36,156 bases of DNA from Bdellovibrionales bacterium. Its GTDB lineage: Bacteria; Bdellovibrionota; Bdellovibrionia; Bdellovibrionales; UBA1609. The DNA lies in NCBI GenBank assembly GCA_007121385.1, contig SKLV01000012.1, forward strand, positions 1-36,156, in the 5' to 3' direction. Positions 1-8,698 of this stretch are shown here, in pieces; within the stretch, counting starts at the first letter, position 1, and each line of letters opens with the position of its first letter. The notes under the pieces are model-generated. The model worked only from the letters and a program-made list of their open reading frames with translations, was not told the DNA's origin and searched no databases. The translations under genes were made by a program, and so were the position numbers.

Positions 1-693
1 CTGAACGTGCCGAAAAAAAACATTTCTACCGCTGAAGACCCTGTGGAATTTAATTTGGATGGGATCAATCAGGTTCAGGTCAATGCTGAAATTGGCTTTG
101 GCTTTGCGGAAGCCCTGCGCTCTTTTTTGCGACAAGATCCTGAGATTATTATGGTGGGGGAGATTCGTGATTTGGTGACCGCAGAGATTGCCTACAAAGC
201 CGCCTCCACGGGTCACTTGGTGGTGAGCACCTTGCACACCAACGACGCCTCCTCAACGGTCAGCCGTTTACTGGATATGGGAGTGGCCCCCTATATGGTG
301 GCGGAGGCCACCAGCCTGGTGATCGCCCAGCGTCTGGTGAAAAGGGTCTGCACCAAATGTGGGACTGACCATAAAGTGGCCCCTGAAGTTTTGATTAACC
401 TAGGAGTGCCCGAGAGCGAAGTTCATGAGTTCAATCAGCTGCGCCGCGGAGAGGGCTGTAATATGTGCAACGGCACCGGCATGAAAGGTCGGGTGGCCAT
501 TTTTGAGGTGATGCGCATGACCGCAGCTGTGAAAGAGGCCATCTTTAAGGGGGCTTCACCTTTACAATTAAAGAGAATGGCCATTGAAAATGACAACATG
601 AGGACCTTGCGTGGAAGTGCTTTGTTGAAGCTCAAAAAAGGCCTGACCACAGTGGAGGAGGTTCTCAACACCTCGGTGCGGGATGATTTATGA
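1..693 (+). CDS. pilB: Type IV pilus assembly ATPase PilB (GspE family), 5' truncated by window edge
   Basis: Open frame from base 1; EDPVEF, LRSFLRQDPEIIMVGEIRD, STGHLVVSTLHTNDA, and C-x2-C...C-x2-C (VCTKC/GCNMC) typical of PilB; followed by pilT/pilC. Confidence 0.93.
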   Translation: MNVPKKNISTAEDPVEFNLDGINQVQVNAEIGFGFAEALRSFLRQDPEIIMVGEIRDLVTAEIAYKAASTGHLVVSTLHTNDASSTVSRLLDMGVAPYMVAEATSLVIAQRLVKRVCTKCGTDHKVAPEVLINLGVPESEVHEFNQLRRGEGCNMCNGTGMKGRVAIFEVMRMTAAVKEAIFKGASPLQLKRMAIENDNMRTLRGSALLKLKKGLTTVEEVLNTSVRDDL

Positions 694-1757
694 TCACCTT
701 GCACCAGCTGCTGAAGGCTGCGGTCAAGCAAAATGCCACCGATTTGCATATCGTGGCAGGCTCTCCCCCCGTTCTCCGCGTGGATGGGCGGATTGTGCGC
801 GTGAAAACGGGTGAGCTTAAAGGGGATGAAACCCGCAACCTGTGCTACTCCATATTGACTGATGCGCAGAAGGCCCGCTTTGAAGCGGCCAAGGAAATTG
901 ATTTTAGCTTTGGCATAAAAGGGGTGAGTCGATTTCGTGCCAATTTATTTTTTCAAAAAGGCTATGTGTCTGGAGTTTTTCGCCGCATTCCCTTTGAGAT
1001 CCCCCCTCTCGAGAGCTTAGGGCTGCCCAAAGCCGTGCATAAGCTGGGGGCTTTCCCCTCGGGACTGGTTTTGGTTACGGGCCCTACGGGGAGCGGAAAG
1101 ACCACCACCATTGCCTCAATCATTGACAAAATCAATCAAGAGCGCCGCGGACATATTATCACCTTTGAAGACCCCATCGAGTACATCCACAGCCATAAAA
1201 CCTCTATCGTTAATCAAAGAGAGGTGGGGGTGGACACAGTCAGTTACAAACAGGCCCTGAAGTACGTTTTGCGTCAGGATCCTGATATCTGTTTGATGGG
1301 AGAGCTGAGAGATTTGGAAACCATTGAGGCCGCCCTGACCATTGCAGAGACGGGACATTTGGTCTTCGGCACTCTTCATACCAACTCCTCAGTGCAGACC
1401 ATCAGTCGAATGGTGAGTGCATTTCCTTCGGAGCAGCAGGAGCGAGTGAGAGCTCAGCTGAGTTTGGTGCTCAATGCCATCTTGAGCCAGAGGCTTTTGC
1501 CGACTCTGACCGGGGGCATGGTGGCGGCCTGTGAGGTCTTGATGATGAACACCAATGTGCGCAACCTGATTCGTGAAAATAAGCTGCATCAAATCTACGG
1601 CATGATGCAGGTCGGACAGGATCAGAGTCAGATGTGTACTCTTAACCAGTCCTTGATGCGTTTGGTGATGCGAAGAAAAATTGATGTTCGACAGGCCTTT
1701 ATTGTCAGCAATGATCCAGATGAATTGGACAAGCAGCTCAAGCAGGCGGGTGTTTAA
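690..1757 (+). CDS. pilT: Type IV pilus retraction ATPase PilT
   Basis: Walker A GPTGSGKTTT, AETGHLVFGTLHTNS, LRQDPDICLMGELRD; ATGA overlap with upstream pilB. Confidence 0.95.
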   Translation: MITLHQLLKAAVKQNATDLHIVAGSPPVLRVDGRIVRVKTGELKGDETRNLCYSILTDAQKARFEAAKEIDFSFGIKGVSRFRANLFFQKGYVSGVFRRIPFEIPPLESLGLPKAVHKLGAFPSGLVLVTGPTGSGKTTTIASIIDKINQERRGHIITFEDPIEYIHSHKTSIVNQREVGVDTVSYKQALKYVLRQDPDICLMGELRDLETIEAALTIAETGHLVFGTLHTNSSVQTISRMVSAFPSEQQERVRAQLSLVLNAILSQRLLPTLTGGMVAACEVLMMNTNVRNLIRENKLHQIYGMMQVGQDQSQMCTLNQSLMRLVMRRKIDVRQAFIVSNDPDELDKQLKQAGV

Positions 1758-1786
1758 GCTCAAGAATGGCTTAAGAGGAGTGGTTT

Positions 1787-3010
1787 ATGGCAACTTATTT
1801 GTTTAAAGCAAAGACTCCAGAAGGCAAGCTGGTTCAAGGGGAAGTGGAAGCCGCCAACGAGGCCGAGGTTCGGGTCAAGTTAAGAGCTCAAAGGCTGCTG
1901 CCGGTGCGGGTGGTGAATAAATCCAGTGCCCAGAAAGCCAAAGGAGGCGGCGGAGGACTGGGGCTTTTTAACGACTCTGTCTCGTCCAAGGACTTGCAGC
2001 TCTTCACCCGACAGTTTGCGGTGTTGATTGGAGCGGGAGTTCCCATTATGCAAAGCCTGGATGCCCTCTCCCAAGGGGGGAGAAAGCCCGCCATGATCAA
2101 AGCCATTAAGACCATTTTGGACTCTGTGGAAAAGGGAAAGCGATTGGCTGAGGGCATGGCCATTCAGCCCAATGTTTTTGATCGCACCTATGTCAATTTG
2201 GTGCGGGCTGGGGAAGAGGGTGGTGTGCTCGATGAGATTCTCAATCGCTTGGCTGAATACATTGAGAAATCCAATAAATTGCGGGGCAAGATTGTCTCGG
2301 CTCTTTGGTATCCGGCGGTGATTATTGTGGTCTCGGTGGGAGTGATTGCGGGGATCTTGGTCTTTGTGATTCCCAGCTTTATGGAGATCTTTGCTTCCGC
2401 CGACCGAGAGCTTCCCGCTCTAACTCAAATGGTGATCACGGCCAGCGACACTCTTCAGGAAAAATGGTATGTGTTGGTGGGGCTTTTGGTAGCTCTACCT
2501 GTTGGGGGAAAGCTCTATTATAAGAGTCCGGAGGGGCGCAAGGTCTGCGATCAAATTCTTATCGAGCTGCCAGTGATGGGCAACCTGGTGCAAAAGGGTT
2601 CAGTGGCCAGGATGTCGCGCACTTTGGCGGCTCTTTTGCGAGCCGGTGTGCAGATCATGGATGCTCTGGATATTGCCGCTCGGACTTCAGGAAATTATGT
2701 CATTGAAAAGGCCTTGATTGATGCCAAAGACGGAGTCTCAAAGGGAAAAAATTTGGCTGAACCCCTGCGCAAGGTGAAGCATTTGCCCGATATGGTGGTG
2801 CAGATGATTGCGGTGGGAGAGCAGACGGGGAATCTGGACTCCATGTTGGAGAAAGTGGCCGACTTCTATGAAGATGAAGTGGAGGCGGCCGCTGATGCCA
2901 TGACCAGCCTGATTGAGCCCTTGTTGATGGTGTTTTTGGGCGGAGTTATTGCCGTACTTGTGGTGGCCATGTATCTGCCCATCTTTGACCTTGCCGGCGC
3001 GGTTATGTGA
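1787..3010 (+). CDS. pilC: Type IV pilus inner-membrane platform protein PilC (GspF family)
   Basis: FTRQFAVLIGAGVPIMQSLDAL, repeated GspF halves, RAGVQIMDALDIAA, C-terminal IEPLLMVFLGGVIAVLVVAMYLPIFDL. Confidence 0.95.
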   Translation: MATYLFKAKTPEGKLVQGEVEAANEAEVRVKLRAQRLLPVRVVNKSSAQKAKGGGGGLGLFNDSVSSKDLQLFTRQFAVLIGAGVPIMQSLDALSQGGRKPAMIKAIKTILDSVEKGKRLAEGMAIQPNVFDRTYVNLVRAGEEGGVLDEILNRLAEYIEKSNKLRGKIVSALWYPAVIIVVSVGVIAGILVFVIPSFMEIFASADRELPALTQMVITASDTLQEKWYVLVGLLVALPVGGKLYYKSPEGRKVCDQILIELPVMGNLVQKGSVARMSRTLAALLRAGVQIMDALDIAARTSGNYVIEKALIDAKDGVSKGKNLAEPLRKVKHLPDMVVQMIAVGEQTGNLDSMLEKVADFYEDEVEAAADAMTSLIEPLLMVFLGGVIAVLVVAMYLPIFDLAGAVM

Positions 3011-4716
3011 TCATGAGGACCTTTGAGCTGATTCTCAATGAGGACGCCCGAGCCCCGGCTCCCCTAGGGGGAGGCTTTTCCGGACTGGATCGTTGGCTGC
3101 TGATCCAGGGGGCTCGCACCATCCTAATGGTGCTAGTTCTTTTTTTGGTGATTGGGTTCCAGTTCACGCAAAAGCATTTTTTTATTACCACTGTTTGGAA
3201 CCCTGTCTACTTTGCTTTGGTTCTGAGTTTTGTCCTCAACGGCCTTTACCTGCTTCTATTTGAAAGATTACAGCAGCATCACAATTGGATTCATGGCGCC
3301 CTTTTTACCGTGGATCTATTTGTGATCAGTCTGTTGATTTTTTTCACCGGGGTCAGCCAGTCCCTCTTTGTATTTCTCTACCTGATCAACCTGATTCTGG
3401 GCGGCTTGGCCTTTCAGCGGGAGGGAGGCCTCTATTTGGCCATGTGGACCTCAGTTCTTTTCAGCTGGCTGATTATTTTAAGCCCTTTCGCCGAGGGCGC
3501 CAGCCTCTATCTTTCGGTGATTATGAACAATGTGGCTTTTTTTTCTGTGGCTTTGGTCAGTGGAACTCTGAGTGAGCAGTTGGATTTTATGCAGAAGAGG
3601 GTGGTGGCGCAAGGGGCCGACCTTAGAGCCCTTAAGGAGCTCAACACCCTTGTGGTTGACAATATCGCCACCGGTCTCATGACCGTGGACCCCAGCCTGC
3701 GTGTGCTCACTGCCAATGGGGCCGCCCAGGACATTCTTGAGAACTCTCAGTTGGCGGGCCGCCCTCTCGGCCAGAGCTTTGCAGCTATGGCCGAGTTGAT
3801 TCCTCAACAGGTTCGACTTCCCGGCCAGGCTTACCGCCAAGAGGTGGAGTTTCAGGATCATCGGGGGCAGAAGCGAATTTTGGAGGTGGTGCTCTCGGTT
3901 TTGGTGGATAAGAACGAAGAGCACCGAGGCTACCTCCTTCTCTTTCAGGACCTGACCCAGGTGAAGTACCTAGAGCAGAAAATGAGGCATCAAGAGAAGT
4001 TGGCGGCCGTAGGTCAGTTGGCCGCAGGGATTGCCCATGAGATTCGCAACCCTCTGGCCAGCATCAGCGGGAGTATTCAGCTACTGGTGACTTCCCAAGA
4101 TGCGCTGACTCCTGAAGATCAAAAGCTGATGGCCATTGTATTGCGGGAAATTGATCGCCTGAATGGTTTGATTTCGGAGTTCTTGGAGTATGTTCGGCCC
4201 GAAGTGGCGATGGAAGACCCGGTGAATTTGAATGAGGTTCTGCGCGAGGCTTTGGAGGTCCTAAAATTCAATAAATCTCTGCGTCAGGACATTGCTTTTG
4301 AAAAACAGCTCAAAGCCAGTCACCTGATTTTAGGTCATTACGATAAACTCAAGCAGGCCTTTCTCAATATTTTACTCAATGCGGGGCATGCGGTTCAAGA
4401 TGTGGCTCGTCCGGAAATTTCCGTGAGTTGTGAAGACGAGAATGGAGATTATGTCTTGGTCAAAATAGAGGACAATGGCCAGGGGATCGATCCGGCTCGG
4501 ATTTCTAGGATTTTTGAGCCCTTTCACACCACCAAGCCTAAGGGAACCGGATTGGGTTTGGCCATCACTCATAAAATTTTTGAGATGCACGAGGCCGAGG
4601 TCACTGTGGAGAGTCAGCTGGGAGAGGGCACCGAGTTTCGGATTCGCTTTCCCACAGCACGCTTCCGCAAAGAGCTCGACCCGCAAGATCAATCAATTAG
4701 GACTTTGACAGCATAA
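3007..4716 (+). CDS. pilS: Two-component sensor histidine kinase PilS-like (multi-TM N-terminus, PAS, HisKA, HATPase)
   Basis: H-box AAGIAHEIRNPLASISGSIQLL, N-box LLNAGHAVQD, G-boxes DNGQGID / GTGLGLAI; sits between pilC and pilR; GTG start overlapping pilC stop. Confidence 0.88.
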   Translation: MIMRTFELILNEDARAPAPLGGGFSGLDRWLLIQGARTILMVLVLFLVIGFQFTQKHFFITTVWNPVYFALVLSFVLNGLYLLLFERLQQHHNWIHGALFTVDLFVISLLIFFTGVSQSLFVFLYLINLILGGLAFQREGGLYLAMWTSVLFSWLIILSPFAEGASLYLSVIMNNVAFFSVALVSGTLSEQLDFMQKRVVAQGADLRALKELNTLVVDNIATGLMTVDPSLRVLTANGAAQDILENSQLAGRPLGQSFAAMAELIPQQVRLPGQAYRQEVEFQDHRGQKRILEVVLSVLVDKNEEHRGYLLLFQDLTQVKYLEQKMRHQEKLAAVGQLAAGIAHEIRNPLASISGSIQLLVTSQDALTPEDQKLMAIVLREIDRLNGLISEFLEYVRPEVAMEDPVNLNEVLREALEVLKFNKSLRQDIAFEKQLKASHLILGHYDKLKQAFLNILLNAGHAVQDVARPEISVSCEDENGDYVLVKIEDNGQGIDPARISRIFEPFHTTKPKGTGLGLAITHKIFEMHEAEVTVESQLGEGTEFRIRFPTARFRKELDPQDQSIRTLTA

Positions 4717-4727
4717 AGGAGGCATCC

Positions 4728-6134
4728 ATGAAAGCGCGGATTTTAGTGGTGGACGATGAGGAGTCCATAAGAGAGTTTTTGGAGATCATGTTGCGCAAAG
4801 AGGGTTACGAGGTCACCTGTGCTGAGGATGGGCAAAAGGCCTTGGATGTTCTCAAAAATAAGTCTTTTGACATGGTGATTTCAGATTTGCAGATGCCCAA
4901 TGTGACGGGAATTGAGCTGCTTCGCCAGGTCAAAGACCAGTATCCCGATATGCTCTTTATGATGATCACGGCTTTTGGGACGACAGAAAATGCTGTGGAG
5001 GCCATGAAGCTCGGGGCCTACGATTATATTACCAAACCCTTTAAAATTGATGAGGTCAGGATCAACATCGCCAACGCTTTGCGAAGTCAAAACTTGGAGG
5101 TGGAAAACCGCAGTCTTAAAAAAGAGCTCAATCGGGAATACAATTTTCAAAACCTGGTCGGCAACTCTGAGACCATGCATCGGATTTACGACCTCATTAA
5201 AAGGGTGTCTCAGGCTCCCACCAATGTATTGATTACGGGAGACAGTGGTACGGGGAAAGAAATGGTGGCTAAGGCCATCCACTACAATGGCCCGCTTAAG
5301 GACAAACCTTTTATCACTGTTAACTGTGGAGCTATCCCGGAGTCTCTGATGGAGTCAGAGATGTTTGGACACAAGAAAGGGTCCTTCACAGGGGCCGTCA
5401 GCGACAAAGTGGGCCTTTTTGAAGTGGCTGACTCGGGAACTCTGTTTTTGGATGAGGTGGGAGAACTGCCCTTAACCATTCAGGTCAAGCTGTTAAGAGC
5501 CATTCAAGAGAGAGTCATTCGTCGAGTGGGAGGGACAGAGGATGCAAAAATCAATGTGCGCATTATTGCGGCCACCAATCGTGACCTTGAGGAAATGGTT
5601 AAGGAAGGGAGCTTTAGGCAAGATCTTTTTTACCGGCTCAATGTGATCAACATCAAGACTCCGGCTTTACGTGAGCGCAGCGAGGACATTCCCGCTTTGG
5701 CCAACCATTTTCTGCAAAAGTACAACGAGCGCTTAGGCAAGAGCATTGGCGCCATCAGTGCAGAGGCCATGGAGGTTCTCAAAAAGTACGACTACCCTGG
5801 CAATGTGAGAGAGCTGGAGAACATCATTGAGCGCACGGTGGCCTTGGAGGGGGGCGGAACTATCCTGCCTGAGAGCTTGCCTCCCTTTGTCAGCACTCCC
5901 TCGGGACGCAAGTTGGCCTCCAGCCATGAGATCGAAATCACCGAAGATGGTTTGGACTTGGATAAGGTGATGGGGCAGATCGAAAAGGAGTTACTGATCA
6001 AAGCCATCCATGCCTCCAGTGGGGTCAAAAAGCGTGCGGCCAAGCTGCTCAATATCACCTTTCGCTCCATGCGCTACCGGGTGGAGAAGTATGGGCTGGG
6101 CGTGATGGGCGAGGATGAGCTGGATGAGGATTGA
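4728..6134 (+). CDS. pilR: Sigma-54-dependent response regulator PilR (NtrC family)
   Basis: REC domain ILVVDDEESIREFLEIML, AAA+ GDSGTGKEMVAKAIH and GAFTGA-type GSFTGAVSDK, C-terminal HTH RAAKLLNITFRSMRYRVEKYGL. Confidence 0.93.
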   Translation: MKARILVVDDEESIREFLEIMLRKEGYEVTCAEDGQKALDVLKNKSFDMVISDLQMPNVTGIELLRQVKDQYPDMLFMMITAFGTTENAVEAMKLGAYDYITKPFKIDEVRINIANALRSQNLEVENRSLKKELNREYNFQNLVGNSETMHRIYDLIKRVSQAPTNVLITGDSGTGKEMVAKAIHYNGPLKDKPFITVNCGAIPESLMESEMFGHKKGSFTGAVSDKVGLFEVADSGTLFLDEVGELPLTIQVKLLRAIQERVIRRVGGTEDAKINVRIIAATNRDLEEMVKEGSFRQDLFYRLNVINIKTPALRERSEDIPALANHFLQKYNERLGKSIGAISAEAMEVLKKYDYPGNVRELENIIERTVALEGGGTILPESLPPFVSTPSGRKLASSHEIEITEDGLDLDKVMGQIEKELLIKAIHASSGVKKRAAKLLNITFRSMRYRVEKYGLGVMGEDELDED

Positions 6135-6159
6135 TTTTTCTAGCTCAAGGAGTTAGCTT
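6131..6159 (+). promoter_or_regulatory. Candidate sigma70 promoter for tRNA-Arg (TTGATT-N17-TAGCTT, GC-rich discriminator)
   Basis: TTGATT at 6131-6136, 17-nt spacer, TAGCTT at 6154-6159, followed by GCCCGCC before the tRNA; overlaps the pilR stop codon. Confidence 0.5.
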
Positions 6160-6171
6160 GCCCGCCGTGGG

Positions 6172-6248
6172 GACCACGTAGCTCAGTTGGATAGAGCAAC
6201 AGTTTCCTAAACTGTAGGTCGCAGGTTCAATCCCTGCCGTGGTCGCCA
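6172..6248 (+). tRNA. tRNA-Arg (anticodon CCU), CCA encoded
   Basis: Acceptor GACCACG/CGTGGTC, D-arm GCTCAGTTGGATAGAGC, anticodon arm ACAGT-TTCCTAA-ACTGT, T-arm GCAGG-TTCAATC-CCTGC, G-CCA end. Confidence 0.97.
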
Positions 6249-6249
6249 G

Positions 6250-7083
6250 TTAACCCCGAGGTTCTTCCAAGAGCTCCAAATAGCGGCGTAAAATTTGTTG
6301 CTCCACTTGTCCCAGTCGCCCCCCCGGCACCGGCACCCTCACAATCAACTGAACCAGGCCCATATCAGACAATCGGATGGAGACCTGGGGCTCTACGGAA
6401 GGCACTTCCAGAGCTTCTCTTTCTCCCATGCGGCTGAGCTGGTGGCGGGCCGCATCCAGGTGGGGGGCGCAGATCTCCCGACTGGCTTGGGTCAAGGCCT
6501 GCTCAGCCTTTTTCCATTTGGCTGTGCGCTTCAGTGGAACTTTAAAGGTGTGAAGAACATAGCGACGCCGATTGGACTCATTGATTACGGGTAAGCTGAG
6601 CAACTGGGCATTAGGTAAAGTGATTTGTCGGCCGGTGAGGTGGGGGAGGTCCTTTCCTGGCCCGATCTCGAGGAGGGTGGTGCTGACCAAATCATGATCA
6701 ATGACCTCCCCGTGTACATCACCAATAGAGATACGGTCCCCCAAATCAAATGGGCGGACACTGGCCTTATACATCCCGCCCAAAAAGCACAAAATCATCT
6801 CCTTCATTGAGATGGCGAGGGCGGCTCCAATGGCGGCCACAGAGAGGGCAAAGGTTCTCAGTTCAGTGGCCCAGATGACAAAGAGGCCGAGGGCAAAGAT
6901 AATAAAGGCCACATTTTTAACGTGGACCATCCAGCGTCGCTTAAGTTCACTGTCGCCCAGATTCCAGCGTCTGAGCCCACTGAGTAAAAGCCAGCGGGCC
7001 GACATCACCACGATAAAAAGGAAGACAGAGCTGAGCAGCTGATCCAGGATCTGCCAGTCATTGATTTGCGCAAAAACAGCCAT
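6250..7083 (-). CDS. Mechanosensitive ion channel family protein (MscS-like)
   Basis: TM helices followed by LSVAAIGAALAISMKEMILCFLGGMYKASVRPFDLGDRISIGDVHGEVIDHDLVSTTL...ITLPNAQLLSLPVIN, typical MscS core. Confidence 0.88.
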   Translation of the reverse strand: MAVFAQINDWQILDQLLSSVFLFIVVMSARWLLLSGLRRWNLGDSELKRRWMVHVKNVAFIIFALGLFVIWATELRTFALSVAAIGAALAISMKEMILCFLGGMYKASVRPFDLGDRISIGDVHGEVIDHDLVSTTLLEIGPGKDLPHLTGRQITLPNAQLLSLPVINESNRRRYVLHTFKVPLKRTAKWKKAEQALTQASREICAPHLDAARHQLSRMGEREALEVPSVEPQVSIRLSDMGLVQLIVRVPVPGGRLGQVEQQILRRYLELLEEPRG

Positions 7084-7192
7084 AAAAAGTCACATCCTTT
7101 CGCCCAAAAAAGGCGCTGTTTCAGGAGTTTAAAGAGAGTTGACCCCAGGCGAGAGCCGCAAAGCTTTCCTGCAGCCAGCAAAAACTCAAGGA

Positions 7193-7206
7193 AAAGCCCG
7201 GGCTTT
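7193..7206. promoter_or_regulatory. Perfect 14-bp palindrome AAAGCCCGGGCTTT near the predicted mscS transcription start
   Basis: Read directly; lies just downstream of a TATAAT on the minus strand. Confidence 0.45.
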
Positions 7207-7208
7207 AA

Positions 7209-7235
7209 ATTATAAGCTATTAAAATTATTGGCAA
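7209..7235 (-). promoter_or_regulatory. Candidate promoter for the MscS-like gene (TTGCCA-N15-TATAAT on minus strand)
   Basis: Perfect -10 TATAAT (plus ATTATA 7209-7214); -35-like TTGCCA (plus TGGCAA 7230-7235); AT-rich surroundings. Confidence 0.4.
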
Positions 7236-7349
7236 TTGCTAATTTCTAAAATCTGGGCTCCCAGGCTCAGGTTCAAGATGGCACTGCTCTTGCTTTAAAG
7301 ACCACTTCGACAGATTAAGAACTTTCTCTCAAACTCCAGGAGATCCGAA

Positions 7350-8192
7350 ATGAATTCTTTAAGCTCCCCCGCTCGAATGATGCCCATCCTTATGATGTGG
7401 TCCATTTTGGCCATTGGCTGTTCGGACCGAGGCTTTAAGCTGGCTGAAAATAACGAGTTGATTGAAAAGGTCTTGGGGGTCGAGGCGGGAGTGGAGGCCC
7501 AAGAGGCCGCGGAAGAAAAGACCCTGGACTCTTTGGTCTCCAGCGGACAAATTCCGCATTTCGGCTTTAGCTTTGAGGAGATCAAGGACACTGTTGAGCA
7601 CTTGATCAGCGAGGATCAACAGCGTCGCGAGGACATTCGCACCTATGCCTCGGCCCTGGAGGGAGATGAGATTTACGATGTGGCTCAAGAGAAGCTTGTG
7701 GAAAAGATTCTTCAGAGCACAGGTCAGTTTATTAAGGGAGTCCGAATTGCTGAAGCGAGCCCACTTAAGAGCAACAGCGACTACAGTGAGCTGGAGCGCA
7801 CTTTAATTGTCCATGTCCTGATGAAGAGCCGTAATGGACAGAGAGCGGCCGCCGTGGGCGGTCTCAACCTAAAAGTGGATGTGGGCTCGGCCCAGTCCAG
7901 CATTGCTCGGGTGGACACGGTCAAGTGGGATCAGCAGCAAGTCTTTGGGGAAAAAGTGGTCTTAAGTGCCTGGTGTATGAACGGCATCTGCAGCTCCGTG
8001 CGCCTTATTGTTGAGGATCGTTTTAACCAGGAGAGTCTGGTGGCGGACTTTGCCGACACAGGAGATGGGACTTTGGCTCTTGTAAACTCACAGTTTGCCG
8101 TGGAGACGGAATTTAGCCTGCTGGAAAGAGCCACCTCTGAAGAGGCAGACGAAGAGGCAGACGAAGAGGCAGACGAAGAGGCATTCTTTTAA
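7350..8192 (+). CDS. Putative lipoprotein of unknown function with C-terminal acidic EEAD repeat
   Basis: N-terminal MMPILMMWSILAIGCSD lipobox-like; SD-like CAGGAG upstream; ends ...TSEEADEEADEEADEEAFF. Confidence 0.75.
   Translation: MNSLSSPARMMPILMMWSILAIGCSDRGFKLAENNELIEKVLGVEAGVEAQEAAEEKTLDSLVSSGQIPHFGFSFEEIKDTVEHLISEDQQRREDIRTYASALEGDEIYDVAQEKLVEKILQSTGQFIKGVRIAEASPLKSNSDYSELERTLIVHVLMKSRNGQRAAAVGGLNLKVDVGSAQSSIARVDTVKWDQQQVFGEKVVLSAWCMNGICSSVRLIVEDRFNQESLVADFADTGDGTLALVNSQFAVETEFSLLERATSEEADEEADEEADEEAFF
8139..8183 (+). repeat. 12-bp tandem repeat GAAGAGGCAGAC, about 3.75 copies (encodes EEAD)
   Basis: Copies at 8139, 8151, 8163 and a partial copy at 8175. Confidence 0.95.
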
Positions 8193-8449
8193 GAGACTCC
8201 CTAGGAGCGTGGGCCACCTCGTCAGAGAGGGGTAACAGTGTTGCCCTTCTGGCCAAGATTAATGCGACCCATAAAGTTCGCGAGATCATTCAGAGCTTTT
8301 CAGTGGTGCTAAAGAGTGACTTGTAACGCATAGCATAATACAGTTTCGCCCACCTCCCAGCCTCTTCCCCTCCTGGATCTCTTGTCGACCTTGGTCTAGA
8401 ATCAAGAAGGGCTTAAACAAAATTTTGTGGGCGCTCACAGGAGGTTATT

Positions 8450-8698
8450 TTGGTGGACAAAAAACTTCACTGGCGGCGTTGCCATGTGTGCGGATCACTG
8501 AACCACTCCCATGGGGGAGAAGTGGGGCGTTGTCAGCACTGTGGAAAGGCTCTGGCCCCCTTTTTTTACTTTTCCGACCACTTGGCTCCCACCCCAAGTG
8601 ATTTTCAGTTGCGTCCTCCCTTGGTGCCCGGCGAGTATCAAGCCATTATGGGCTTGACAGCTCACTGGCTGGACCCAGGAGAGGAAAGTAGGAAATGA
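8450..8698 (+). CDS. Small zinc-ribbon protein of unknown function (TTG 8450 or GTG 8453 start)
   Basis: C-x2-C pairs CHVCGSLNHSHGGEVGRCQHCGKAL; AGGAGG SD just upstream; ATGA overlap with next CDS. Confidence 0.75.
   Translation: MVDKKLHWRRCHVCGSLNHSHGGEVGRCQHCGKALAPFFYFSDHLAPTPSDFQLRPPLVPGEYQAIMGLTAHWLDPGEESRK

Noticed and set aside
3478-3924. 148-aa minus-strand ORF antisense to pilS
   Set aside because: Shadow ORF; the plus strand has unambiguous kinase motifs.
6172-6248. tRNA-Arg as an integration site for a genomic island
   Set aside because: No integrase gene and no repeat of the tRNA 3' end were seen; the flanking genes look like ordinary chromosomal genes.
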